Virus record (IMG/VR): IMGVR_UViG_3300030085_003066
Coordinates: 1-38,528 of that record
Source of the DNA: a virus
Reading direction: 5' to 3' (one strand)
DNA length: 38,528 nucleotides
Both the position numbers and the translations under genes were made by a program. The notes under the pieces are model-generated. The model had not been told where the DNA came from, ran no database searches, and was given only the letters and a program-made list of their open reading frames with translations. Below are positions 7,174-13,533 of this stretch, in pieces; within the stretch, counting starts at the first letter, position 1; every line of letters begins with the position of its first letter.

Positions 7174-7375
7174 AGATGAGTCCAGGGATGATAATAAAGA
7201 ACTGCGGAAGGAAATTCATGACGATTGCACGTTCCTTCCACTTGATTCCTACGTAGGTCCAACCACTAGCGCCCAGCAGTTGAAGGATACTGTTCCAAGG
7301 GGTCCACCCCATCACATGAAAAACCATGGCTATGAGGATGATCGTTGCCGATAACCACTTGATTTGTTGAACCAT
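7157..7375 (-). CDS. Small two-span membrane protein (DUF6552-like)
   Basis: A 72-residue protein with two hydrophobic helices (about residues 7-25 and 52-70) joined by LLGASGWTYVGIKWKERAI. This resembles DUF6552, a small cyanophage membrane family of unknown function (from memory). The start codon lies within the 3' part of the upstream small gene (110 bp overlap in another frame). Confidence 0.7.
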   Translation of the reverse strand: MVQQIKWLSATIILIAMVFHVMGWTPWNSILQLLGASGWTYVGIKWKERAIVMNFLPQFFIIIPGLIYLLSK

Positions 7376-7532
7376 TCCAGTGCCTCATGACCCCACTAAC
7401 AATAAAAATATTAGTACAAAGAACGCTGAGAAATAGAATAGTCCGTACGCCAGCCACGTAGTTGTCATAGGGTTTCGTTCTGTCATCAGAGAAACTCCCT
7501 AGAGAATACTTCCATACTTCCCAGATTTTCAC
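7266..7532 (-). CDS. Small membrane protein with GTG start and overlapping tail
   Basis: The frame starts with GTG at 7532, overlapping the upstream TGA (GTGA), and begins MKIWEVWKYSLGSFSDDRTK. A transmembrane helix follows (about residues 29-47, TILFLSVLCTNIFIVSGVM). After residue about 53 the frame runs 110 bp into the DUF6552-like gene with a low-complexity polar tail. The N-terminal 50 residues look like a conserved short cyanophage protein, so the tail may be a read-on after loss of the original stop. Confidence 0.6.
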   Translation of the reverse strand: MKIWEVWKYSLGSFSDDRTKPYDNYVAGVRTILFLSVLCTNIFIVSGVMRHWNGSTNQVVIGNDHPHSHGFSCDGVDPLEQYPSTAGR

Positions 7533-8206
7533 TTGATGAATCCCTCATCTTCAAGATACTGACGAGTCAATGGGGTGGGTTCATAGTCAGTCCACATTGT
7601 ACCAGCAGCACAGGAAGTCAATGCTTTCTGGGTCATGCCTTCAGTCTTACCTGCCCAGGTTGCTTCCTTCTCCCATGGCCATGCACTCTTGGGATACCCA
7701 CGCTCAACAATGTCCTGCCACAGTTGGGGAACAGTATCTGTTGGGAGGATGATTGCAATCATGCTGTTCTTGATGGTACCTGCCATACAATCCTGTGCAG
7801 CATGCCATCCCTCATGCCTCATCACACTCATGAATGCGCTGGGACGAGTCATGTAATCCCTGTTCAAATAGAAATGATTACTGACTGTGTGATAGACACC
7901 ACGATGCAGGGGAGGGAAATACTTATCATCAGCAAGATGCACATCAACTCCAATCTTATTGAAGGCATCCATCATCTGATGGAACTCATCCCGTACAACA
8001 TCCCAGTCCCGATCGGGGTTGAGTTTTGCTACATCATCGATGGAACTGATCTTTTCTACTCCGTCAGTGCATTCCTTCAGGAGCATGCACCCCATGGCAT
8101 CCATGGTTTTCCATCCCTTAGTAATCTTGCCCTCATGTGCTTCTACTGGAACAGTTGCACCATGTGCTGCTCCCAATAAAAAACCGGCAAGAATATATTT
8201 GAACAT
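7529..8206 (-). CDS. Secreted HExxH protein, putative metallopeptidase
   Basis: A 225-residue protein with a short signal-peptide-like N-terminus (MFKYILAGFLLGAAHG, cleavage near residue 16). It contains HEGWH at residues 131-135 within MSVMRHEGWHAAQDCMAG, matching the zinc-metallopeptidase HExxH motif. A possible third ligand is Glu160-180 in the helical part after it (WPWEKEAT). Several cysteines could form disulfides. Function unproven. The motif, export signal and place between psbD and petE suggest a periplasmic or lumenal role. It starts just after the psbD terminator. Confidence 0.75.
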   Translation of the reverse strand: MFKYILAGFLLGAAHGATVPVEAHEGKITKGWKTMDAMGCMLLKECTDGVEKISSIDDVAKLNPDRDWDVVRDEFHQMMDAFNKIGVDVHLADDKYFPPLHRGVYHTVSNHFYLNRDYMTRPSAFMSVMRHEGWHAAQDCMAGTIKNSMIAIILPTDTVPQLWQDIVERGYPKSAWPWEKEATWAGKTEGMTQKALTSCAAGTMWTDYEPTPLTRQYLEDEGFIK

Positions 8207-8210
8207 AAAA

Positions 8211-8235
8211 ATAGGGGGTCTTACGACTCCCCTAT
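8211..8235 (-). terminator. psbD terminator
   Basis: Stem ATAGGGG/CCCCTAT extended by GTC/GAC with one bulged T, loop TTAC. On the minus strand it is followed by TTTTTATG. It closely resembles the psbA terminator at 9647-9664 (GGGGTC...GAC core). Confidence 0.8.
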
Positions 8236-8283
8236 CTTAGCATAACTATCTGGATTTTGCCAGACAGTATCCATGCGGCGACG
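8211..8283 (-). ncRNA. Candidate short structured RNA downstream of psbD
   Basis: A perfect TATAAATA box (8293-8300, minus) would start RNA near 8283. The RNA would fold a 9-bp hairpin (8245-8253 with 8260-8268, one mismatch, 6-nt loop) and then the terminator hairpin at 8211-8235 with its T-run, giving an RNA of about 75 nt ending just before the next ATG. No ORF fits. It could instead be only the psbD 3' UTR plus a leader for the HExxH gene. Confidence 0.35.
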
Positions 8284-8292
8284 ATATGTTCT

Positions 8293-8300
8293 TATTTATA
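8293..8300 (-). promoter_or_regulatory. Perfect late promoter box at psbD stop
   Basis: The minus strand reads CTATAAATAAG, with an exact T4-type late box TATAAATA overlapping the psbD stop codon TAA (8296-8298). Downstream are two hairpins and the HExxH gene. Confidence 0.6.
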
Positions 8301-9390
8301 GTGCGTTGCCTCGTGGAAGAACTTCTTCTGGGAAGATAAAGTTCTCATGTGGTTGGTCAGCAGGTGCCATCCAAGCACGGAGTCCTTCATTCAACAGGAT
8401 GTTCTTTGTATAGAAGGTTTCAAACTCTGGATCTTCTGCTGCACGGATCTCCTGAGAGACGAAATCGTAAGCACGGAGGTTGAGAGCAAGACCAATGATG
8501 CCAATGCTGGATGTCCACAAGCCCATAACAGGAACAAATAGCATGAAGAAATGAAGCCAACGTTTGTTGGAGAAAGCAATCCCAAAGATCTGAGACCAGA
8601 AACGATTGGCAGTAACCATTGAATAGGTTTCTTCTTCCTGTGTCGGTTCAAATGCTTTGAACGTGTTCGCTTGTTCACCATCTTCAAAGAGTGTGTTTTC
8701 AACTGTTGCACCATGGATAGCGCAGAGCAATGCTCCCCCCAGGATACCTGCAACTCCCATCATGTGGAAGGGATTCAAGGTCCAGTTATGAAATCCTTGC
8801 AAGAAAAGTAGGAAGCGGAAGATTGCTGCGACACCGAAGGATGGAGCAAAGAACCAACTGCTCTGGCCCAGAGGATAGATGAGGAAAACAGAAACGAAGA
8901 CAGCAATGGGACCAGAAAAAGCGATTGCATTGTAAGGACGGATACCGACAAGACGTGCAATCTCAAACTGACGGAGCATGAATCCGATCAGTGCGAAAGC
9001 ACCGTGGAGGGCAACGAATGCCCAGAGTCCACCGAGTTGACACCAGCGGACGAAGTCTCCCTGTGCTTCAGGACCCCACAGGAGAAGGAGACTGTGACCC
9101 ATTGCATCAGCAGGTGTGCTGACAGCAGCGGTGAGAAAGTTTGCACCTTCGAGGTAACTGGAAGCGAGTCCGTGGGTATACCAGGAGGTAACAAAGGTGG
9201 TGCCAGTAAGCCAACCACCGATTGCCAAGTAGGCAGTAGGGAGGAGGAGAAGTCCAGACCAGCCAACAAAGACAAACCTGTCTCGTTTCAACCAGTCATC
9301 AAGGACATCAAACCAACCCCTTTGTTGTTGTTGGAGCGTTGATGCGACCATTTTATTTGCTGTAAGTGTCGTAGTTGAGGCGATCGTCAT
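8296..9390 (-). CDS. psbD: Photosystem II D2 protein
   Basis: The frame encodes the full D2 protein, with [20 protein letters not shown] at the N-terminus and the five-helix core (including [20 protein letters not shown]). The conserved end is [15 protein letters not shown]2 pairs with D1 to hold the PSII reaction-centre cofactors, and phage copies replace photodamaged host protein. The long frame has 364 residues. An internal ATG at 9351 would give 351, the usual length. The longer start begins MTIA like host D2 but overlaps the upstream gene by 38 bp; neither has a clear Shine-Dalgarno. Confidence 0.98.
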   Translation of the reverse strand: MTIASTTTLTANKMVASTLQQQQRGWFDVLDDWLKRDRFVFVGWSGLLLLPTAYLAIGGWLTGTTFVTSWYTHGLASSYLEGANFLTAAVSTPADAMGHSLLLLWGPEAQGDFVRWCQLGGLWAFVALHGAFALIGFMLRQFEIARLVGIRPYNAIAFSGPIAVFVSVFLIYPLGQSSWFFAPSFGVAAIFRFLLFLQGFHNWTLNPFHMMGVAGILGGALLCAIHGATVENTLFEDGEQANTFKAFEPTQEEETYSMVTANRFWSQIFGIAFSNKRWLHFFMLFVPVMGLWTSSIGIIGLALNLRAYDFVSQEIRAAEDPEFETFYTKNILLNEGLRAWMAPADQPHENFIFPEEVLPRGNAL

Positions 9391-9634
9391 GTTCTTTCAA
9401 CCGTTCATAGTCAAACCGATCAAGGATCTGTAGACGTTGTTCGGTAATGGCGATCTTATCCAAACACTGATTGATAATGTGTAAGGATTCCATATCTGCT
9501 GCACCAGGGTAGATGGCAGCAACGTGAGCAGGAAGGCGATGATCTAAACGTTGTTCGATCTTTGCATTCTGTTCAGCGATAATATCTCTGCACTGTTGTC
9601 TAAGATGTTGCAGAGTATTGCGACGTATATTCAT
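9353..9634 (-). CDS. Hypothetical helical protein between psbA and psbD
   Basis: A 93-residue protein, [20 protein letters not shown] onward, predicted mainly helical and rich in charged residues and Gln. No membrane span or recognised motif. It lies just after the psbA terminator and overlaps the psbD start, so it is probably translated with psbD. A role in D1/D2 synthesis is only a guess from position. Confidence 0.65.
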   Translation of the reverse strand: MNIRRNTLQHLRQQCRDIIAEQNAKIEQRLDHRLPAHVAAIYPGAADMESLHIINQCLDKIAITEQRLQILDRFDYERLKEHDDRLNYDTYSK

Positions 9635-9640
9635 GTCAAA

Positions 9641-9664
9641 AAAATAGGGGGTCCTAAGACCCCC
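9641..9664 (-). terminator. psbA terminator
   Basis: A perfect stem GGGGGTC (9647-9653) with GACCCCC (9658-9664), loop CTAA, is followed on the minus strand by TATTTTTTTGAC. It is a strong rho-independent terminator 23 bp after the psbA stop, almost the same design as the one after psbD. Confidence 0.88.
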
Positions 9665-9686
9665 ATATTATAACAGAAAAATAGTA

Positions 9687-10763
9687 TCAACCGATGCTAG
9701 GAGCGGTGAGTGCAACAGGAGTTGACTCAGCAGCAGCAAGATCGAGGGGGAAGTTGTGAGCATTACGCTCGTGCATAACTTCCATGCCCAGACCTGCACG
9801 GTTCAACACGTCTGCCCAAGTGTTCAGGATGTGACCCTGGTTGTCTTGGATTGACTGGTTGAAGTTGAAACCATTGAGGTTGAAAGCCATAGTGCTAACA
9901 CCAAGGGCAGTAAACCAAATGCCCACAACGGGCCAAGCAGCAAGGAAGAAATGAAGAGAGCGACTGTTATTGAACGAAGCATATTGGAAAATAAGCCGTC
10001 CGAAATAACCGTGCGCCGCCACGATGTTATACGTCTCTTCTTCTTGACCAAACTTGTAGCCATAGTTCTGAGACTCCTGCTCAGTCGTCTCACGAACGAG
10101 GGACGACGTGACCAGACTGCCGTGCATAGCAGAGAACAAAGACCCACCAAATACACCGGCAACACCCAGCATATGGAAAGGATGCATAAGGATATTATGT
10201 TCAGCCTGAAAGACGAGCATGTAGTTGAACGTACCGGAAATGCCAAGAGGCATGCCGTCTGAAAAACTGCCCTGCCCAAACGGGTAGACAAGGAAAACTG
10301 CGGATGCAGCAGCGACCGGAGCGGAGTAAGCAACACAGATCCATGGGCGCATGCCCAGACGATAAGAGAGTTCCCACTCACGTCCCATGTAGCAGAAAAC
10401 GCCAATCAGGAAGTGGAAGACAACCAGCTGGTAAGGACCACCGTTGTACAACCACTCATCAAGAGAGGCAGCTTCCCAAATGGGATAGAAGTGGAGACCG
10501 ATTGCATTGGACGAAGGAACAACAGCACCAGAGATGATGTTGTTGCCATAGATGAGAGAACCAGCAACAGGTTCGCGGATGCCATCGATGTCCACGGGGG
10601 GAGCAGCGACGAAAGCAACAACGAAACAGATGGTGGCAGCAAGAAGAGTGGGGATCATCAGGACACCGAACCAACCGACATACAGACGGTTGTTGGTGCT
10701 GGTGGTCCACTCACAGAAAGACTCCCAGGTCGATTGCCGGGAGCGTGAAAGAGTAGCAGACAT
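9687..10763 (-). CDS. psbA: Photosystem II D1 protein
   Basis: A 358-residue D1 precursor starting [20 protein letters not shown]. An in-frame ATG 51 bp upstream would add residues not found in D1, so 10763 is chosen. Core motifs include [40 protein letters not shown] and the manganese-ligand end [13 protein letters not shown], with the processed tail [15 protein letters not shown]1 turns over fast in light, and phage-made D1 keeps PSII active. The gene is continuous, with no intron. It has its own leader (about 130 nt from a TAAATA box) and terminator, so it is likely monocistronic. Confidence 0.99.
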   Translation of the reverse strand: MSATLSRSRQSTWESFCEWTTSTNNRLYVGWFGVLMIPTLLAATICFVVAFVAAPPVDIDGIREPVAGSLIYGNNIISGAVVPSSNAIGLHFYPIWEAASLDEWLYNGGPYQLVVFHFLIGVFCYMGREWELSYRLGMRPWICVAYSAPVAAASAVFLVYPFGQGSFSDGMPLGISGTFNYMLVFQAEHNILMHPFHMLGVAGVFGGSLFSAMHGSLVTSSLVRETTEQESQNYGYKFGQEEETYNIVAAHGYFGRLIFQYASFNNSRSLHFFLAAWPVVGIWFTALGVSTMAFNLNGFNFNQSIQDNQGHILNTWADVLNRAGLGMEVMHERNAHNFPLDLAAAESTPVALTAPSIG

Positions 10764-10808
10764 TGAAAAAGGGTTATGTAATAGTGCGGGGAACACTGAA
10801 AAAATATT

Positions 10809-10831
10809 CCTCACCTACCCTCCAGGTGAGG
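10809..10831 (-). promoter_or_regulatory. Terminator-like hairpin in psbA leader
   Basis: Stem CCTCACCT (10809-10816) with AGGTGAGG (10824-10831), 7-nt loop, is followed on the minus strand by AATATTTTTTC. It lies about 45 bp before the psbA ATG. It may end the glycan operon or attenuate transcription begun at the TAAATA box at 10902. Confidence 0.6.
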
Positions 10832-10901
10832 TATGAGAGACGTGCTTTAGACACCCTAGAGGTCTCGGTTTGCGGGGTGTTCATTACATTTTGTAACGTG
10901 T

Positions 10902-10909
10902 TATTTAGT
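10902..10909 (-). promoter_or_regulatory. Late-promoter-like ACTAAATA upstream of psbA
   Basis: The minus strand reads TATACTAAATAAC. ACTAAATA resembles the T4-type late box, and overlapping TATACT could act as a host -10. It lies 139 bp upstream of the psbA start and 13 bp past the stop of the first DUF616-like gene. Confidence 0.5.
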
Positions 10910-10921
10910 ATAACGGATAAC

Positions 10922-10946
10922 CCTACTTTTGTAAAGGCAAAGTAGG
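10922..10946 (-). other. Inverted repeat over the stop of the 286-aa gene
   Basis: CCTACTTT (10922-10929) and AAAGTAGG (10939-10946) form an 8-bp stem with a 9-nt loop across the TAG stop at 10923-10925. No T-run follows, so it is more likely an mRNA 3'-end stabiliser or regulator site than a terminator. Confidence 0.4.
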
Positions 10947-11783
10947 AGAGATTACGTTACGTTCAACGAACTCAGAGTGATCATGTTTAGCAAAAACAAA
11001 TGGATGTAGTCCAGTGATCTCTCTAAGTTCAGCAAGGATTTCTCGTCGCTCCTTCCACTGAGTAGGATGTCCTGCTTGTGGATGTCTTTTGCGACGATAC
11101 TTTTTACCCTGCTGTCCAAACAATATACCACAACTTCCTGCTCTGTGCAAATACTTTCCTCTCTTATCTCTCCATACTTCATGCCACCCATCTTCAATGA
11201 ATGTCATCTTCTTATTGGTGAACTGCTTAGCAGCATCGAAAGAGATCTGGTCACGGTTGGGACCAATCAATGCATACTTCCACCAGAGATCACCGAACTC
11301 TTCATAGTTCTCTAGACGACGCCAGATAGATCCCAGCACAGGACTGCTGTACTTCTTGAAGTCATAGTTCATCCACTTCAAGATCCGAGTGATCTGTAGT
11401 TGCTGCTCCTTGGTGTTCATGGAAGACATGAACCCCTCCAGGATCTCGTCATAGTATGAGTAGCGATTCACATGACGGATGACTGTGAAGGAATCCTCTT
11501 CAAAGTATCTCTTACTGTTCTCCACATACTCTTTGTTCATGATGTAGCAACCATCAATCCAAACGACCTCCTCACCCTCATCAAAAACCTTATGAGGATT
11601 GATCTTGACGTAGGAGGAACGGATACGAGGACAGGTATGGACACAGGGGATGGGTCGGAACTCCCATGGTCCTTTCCTCTCAACAGTATCGTCCGTGAAC
11701 ATCACATACTTGACATCCGGATCGTAGTAATTCTCATCAGGGATCTCATCATATCCATTAGTGATACAAGAGTAGATAATCAT
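10923..11783 (-). CDS. DUF616/TOD1-like glycosyltransferase-type protein (copy 1)
   Basis: A 286-residue protein with the repeated domain seen in four adjacent genes. Landmarks are the start IIYSCITNGYDEIP, VMFTDDT, PHKVFDEGEEVVWIDGCYIM, SYYDEILEGFMSS, KYSSPVLGSIWRR and IGPNRDQISFDAAKQF. The ITGGYD/FTD/WIDG pattern resembles DUF616 (TOD1/MUCI70), thought to be a glycosyltransferase-like family linked to cell-wall glycans in plants and found in bacteria. It is the last gene of the long glycan operon and overlaps copy 2 by 4 bp. A 29-bp segment (11242-11270) is identical to 12052-12080 in copy 2. Catalytic activity is unproven. Confidence 0.75.
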   Translation of the reverse strand: MIIYSCITNGYDEIPDENYYDPDVKYVMFTDDTVERKGPWEFRPIPCVHTCPRIRSSYVKINPHKVFDEGEEVVWIDGCYIMNKEYVENSKRYFEEDSFTVIRHVNRYSYYDEILEGFMSSMNTKEQQLQITRILKWMNYDFKKYSSPVLGSIWRRLENYEEFGDLWWKYALIGPNRDQISFDAAKQFTNKKMTFIEDGWHEVWRDKRGKYLHRAGSCGILFGQQGKKYRRKRHPQAGHPTQWKERREILAELREITGLHPFVFAKHDHSEFVERNVISPTLPLQK

Positions 11784-12595
11784 CGGTTCAATACGTTCGC
11801 CTCAATCATTGACTGGAAGTTGTGCTTGTAATACAACTTGGGAATCAAGCGAGTGCACCTACGGATCTCCTTGAGCATCTCATCTTCACGCTTGTACTGC
11901 TCCAGGTCTCCTGCCTGTGGGTGCTTGCCCAGACGGTTCTTCTTACCTGTGCGGTGATCAAAATCAATACCAACCTCAGGCCAGTAGTTCTGTGCTGGGT
12001 GTTTGATTGTCTTCCACGGGATTCCAGTCAGTTGCCGTGCAGTATCAAAGGAGATCTGGTCACGGTTGGGACCAATCAAAGAATACTTCCACCAGATATC
12101 GTGGAACTCATACATCTCAGGGATGATGTGTCTCCAGATTGATGCCAGTACAGGACTACAGTATGCCCTGAAGTCATAGTCCAACTCCATCAACGCCTCC
12201 ATGATCTCCACCATCTGCTCCTTGGTGTTGAAGGAAGACACATAACCTTCCATCACCTCCTCAACAAAGTTGAAGCGGCAGGGATGGATCATGTGGGTCA
12301 ACTTAGACCGTGACAGGATGCTCTTAGAGGTGTCAACAAACTCCTTGGTGATGGTGTAGCACCCATCAATCCATACAGTTTCCTGACCTGCCTCAAAGTA
12401 ATGGTGAGGACAGATCTTGGGGTGAGCAGACCGTCTCCGAGGACACTCGTGCTCTACCTTGATGGGGTAGGACTCCCACTGCTCAGGAACTTCTACTGTC
12501 CCGTCAGTGAAGGCAACGTACCTGACATCCGGATCGTAATAATGTTCATCAGAGAACTTATCGTATCCGTTGGTGACGCAAGTGTAGATAATCAT
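11780..12595 (-). CDS. DUF616/TOD1-like glycosyltransferase-type protein (copy 2)
   Basis: This 271-residue protein is close in sequence to copy 1. It has IIYTCVTNGYDKFSDEHYYD, VAFTDGT, CPHHYFEAGQETVWIDGCYT, EEVMEGYVSSFNTKEQ, AYCSPVLASIWRH and LIGPNRDQISFDTARQLTG. The SYYDE tyrosines of copy 1 are FVEE here, so the acceptor site may differ. ATGA overlaps on both sides indicate coupled translation. Both proteins share HPQAGDLEQYKREDE-like C-terminal segments. Confidence 0.75.
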   Translation of the reverse strand: MIIYTCVTNGYDKFSDEHYYDPDVRYVAFTDGTVEVPEQWESYPIKVEHECPRRRSAHPKICPHHYFEAGQETVWIDGCYTITKEFVDTSKSILSRSKLTHMIHPCRFNFVEEVMEGYVSSFNTKEQMVEIMEALMELDYDFRAYCSPVLASIWRHIIPEMYEFHDIWWKYSLIGPNRDQISFDTARQLTGIPWKTIKHPAQNYWPEVGIDFDHRTGKKNRLGKHPQAGDLEQYKREDEMLKEIRRCTRLIPKLYYKHNFQSMIEANVLNR

Positions 12596-13533
12596 GTTGG
12601 ATGTGGGAAGAAGAAAGGATCGTCGAAGTGTGACCTGATAGTTCGATTGGGTCTTCGCATGACACCAGTCTTTCTATTCGTATACCACAGGAGACTATGG
12701 TATGGGTTCAAAACGTTCAATTTTTTATACTTATAATCGAAATCAGATGACATATCTCCGAACAACCAGACAGGTTCATCACCCTCAGTAACGACAGCAC
12801 AGCGATAGTTCCTTGAGTTCTTTTCGAGACCAGTCACCTTACACAGGATGTCTACTGCCCACTCAGGGTTGACATGATACTTAGCACCATACTTACCACC
12901 CTTGTTCGCCCACCACTCGCCACCATGGCTGGCATCTGACCAGACATCAATCAGATCTCTAGCAGGAACAGTGTTGTACTTCACCTCACCCATCTGCAAT
13001 GCCACTGCAAAGGACAGTTGATCTCTCCTACCTCCCTTGAGGTACCAGTCCCACCAGAGTTGATCGAAGTCAGTCTTGCCCCTCCTCCAGAGGATCGTAC
13101 ACAGTGGTGACAGATAGTCTTTGAAGTTATACCCTGCCTCAGCAGCAGCAACCGTGAACTTATACACATCATCGAAGGGAACCAGTCCCCTACAAATGTA
13201 TTCAGCACACTCTTCAAGGTACCTATGACAGTGTGGATGCTCTATTACAGTAAAACTATCCTGCGAAAGTATGAATTCAGATACTTCACAAAACTTATTG
13301 TTTAGTGTATGAAGTTTACTCGCATCGATATACACATTCGGTTCGTCGAATGGGCATAGCATCTTGACTATACGTGACATACGTACAGGATCAGATGAGA
13401 ACCCAGGGATGTACTCCAGTTCCCATCCTTCCTGCTCCTCTACACTTCCATCATGGAAACAAACACACCTACAATCAAGATCTAATTGTGGTAACTGAAA
13501 GTATCCGTTGGTGATGGATGTGTAGAGGATCAT
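12592..13533 (-). CDS. Divergent DUF616-like protein (copy 3)
   Basis: A 313-residue protein with the same plan but more drift: ILYTSITNGYFQLP, CVCFHDGS, NVYIDASKLH in place of WIDGC, HPHCHRYLEECAEYICRGLV in place of the SYYDELLEGF region, YLSPLCTILWRR and GGRRDQLSFAVALQMG. A C-terminal extension of about 60 residues (from AVVTEGDEPVWLFGD) is absent from copies 1-2 and includes DFDYKYKKLNVLNPYHSL. It overlaps both neighbours by 4 bp. The loss of WIDG suggests a changed or inactive site. Confidence 0.65.
   Translation of the reverse strand: MILYTSITNGYFQLPQLDLDCRCVCFHDGSVEEQEGWELEYIPGFSSDPVRMSRIVKMLCPFDEPNVYIDASKLHTLNNKFCEVSEFILSQDSFTVIEHPHCHRYLEECAEYICRGLVPFDDVYKFTVAAAEAGYNFKDYLSPLCTILWRRGKTDFDQLWWDWYLKGGRRDQLSFAVALQMGEVKYNTVPARDLIDVWSDASHGGEWWANKGGKYGAKYHVNPEWAVDILCKVTGLEKNSRNYRCAVVTEGDEPVWLFGDMSSDFDYKYKKLNVLNPYHSLLWYTNRKTGVMRRPNRTIRSHFDDPFFFPHPT

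Noticed and set aside
9824-10405. 193-aa minus-strand frame within psbA
   Set aside because: Alternate frame of psbA rich in Ser/Leu; psbA itself is intact and strongly conserved.
9687-10814. Longer psbA start at 10814 and a psbA intron
   Set aside because: The extra 17 residues do not resemble D1, and the gene is continuous with normal length from 10763, so there is no intron.
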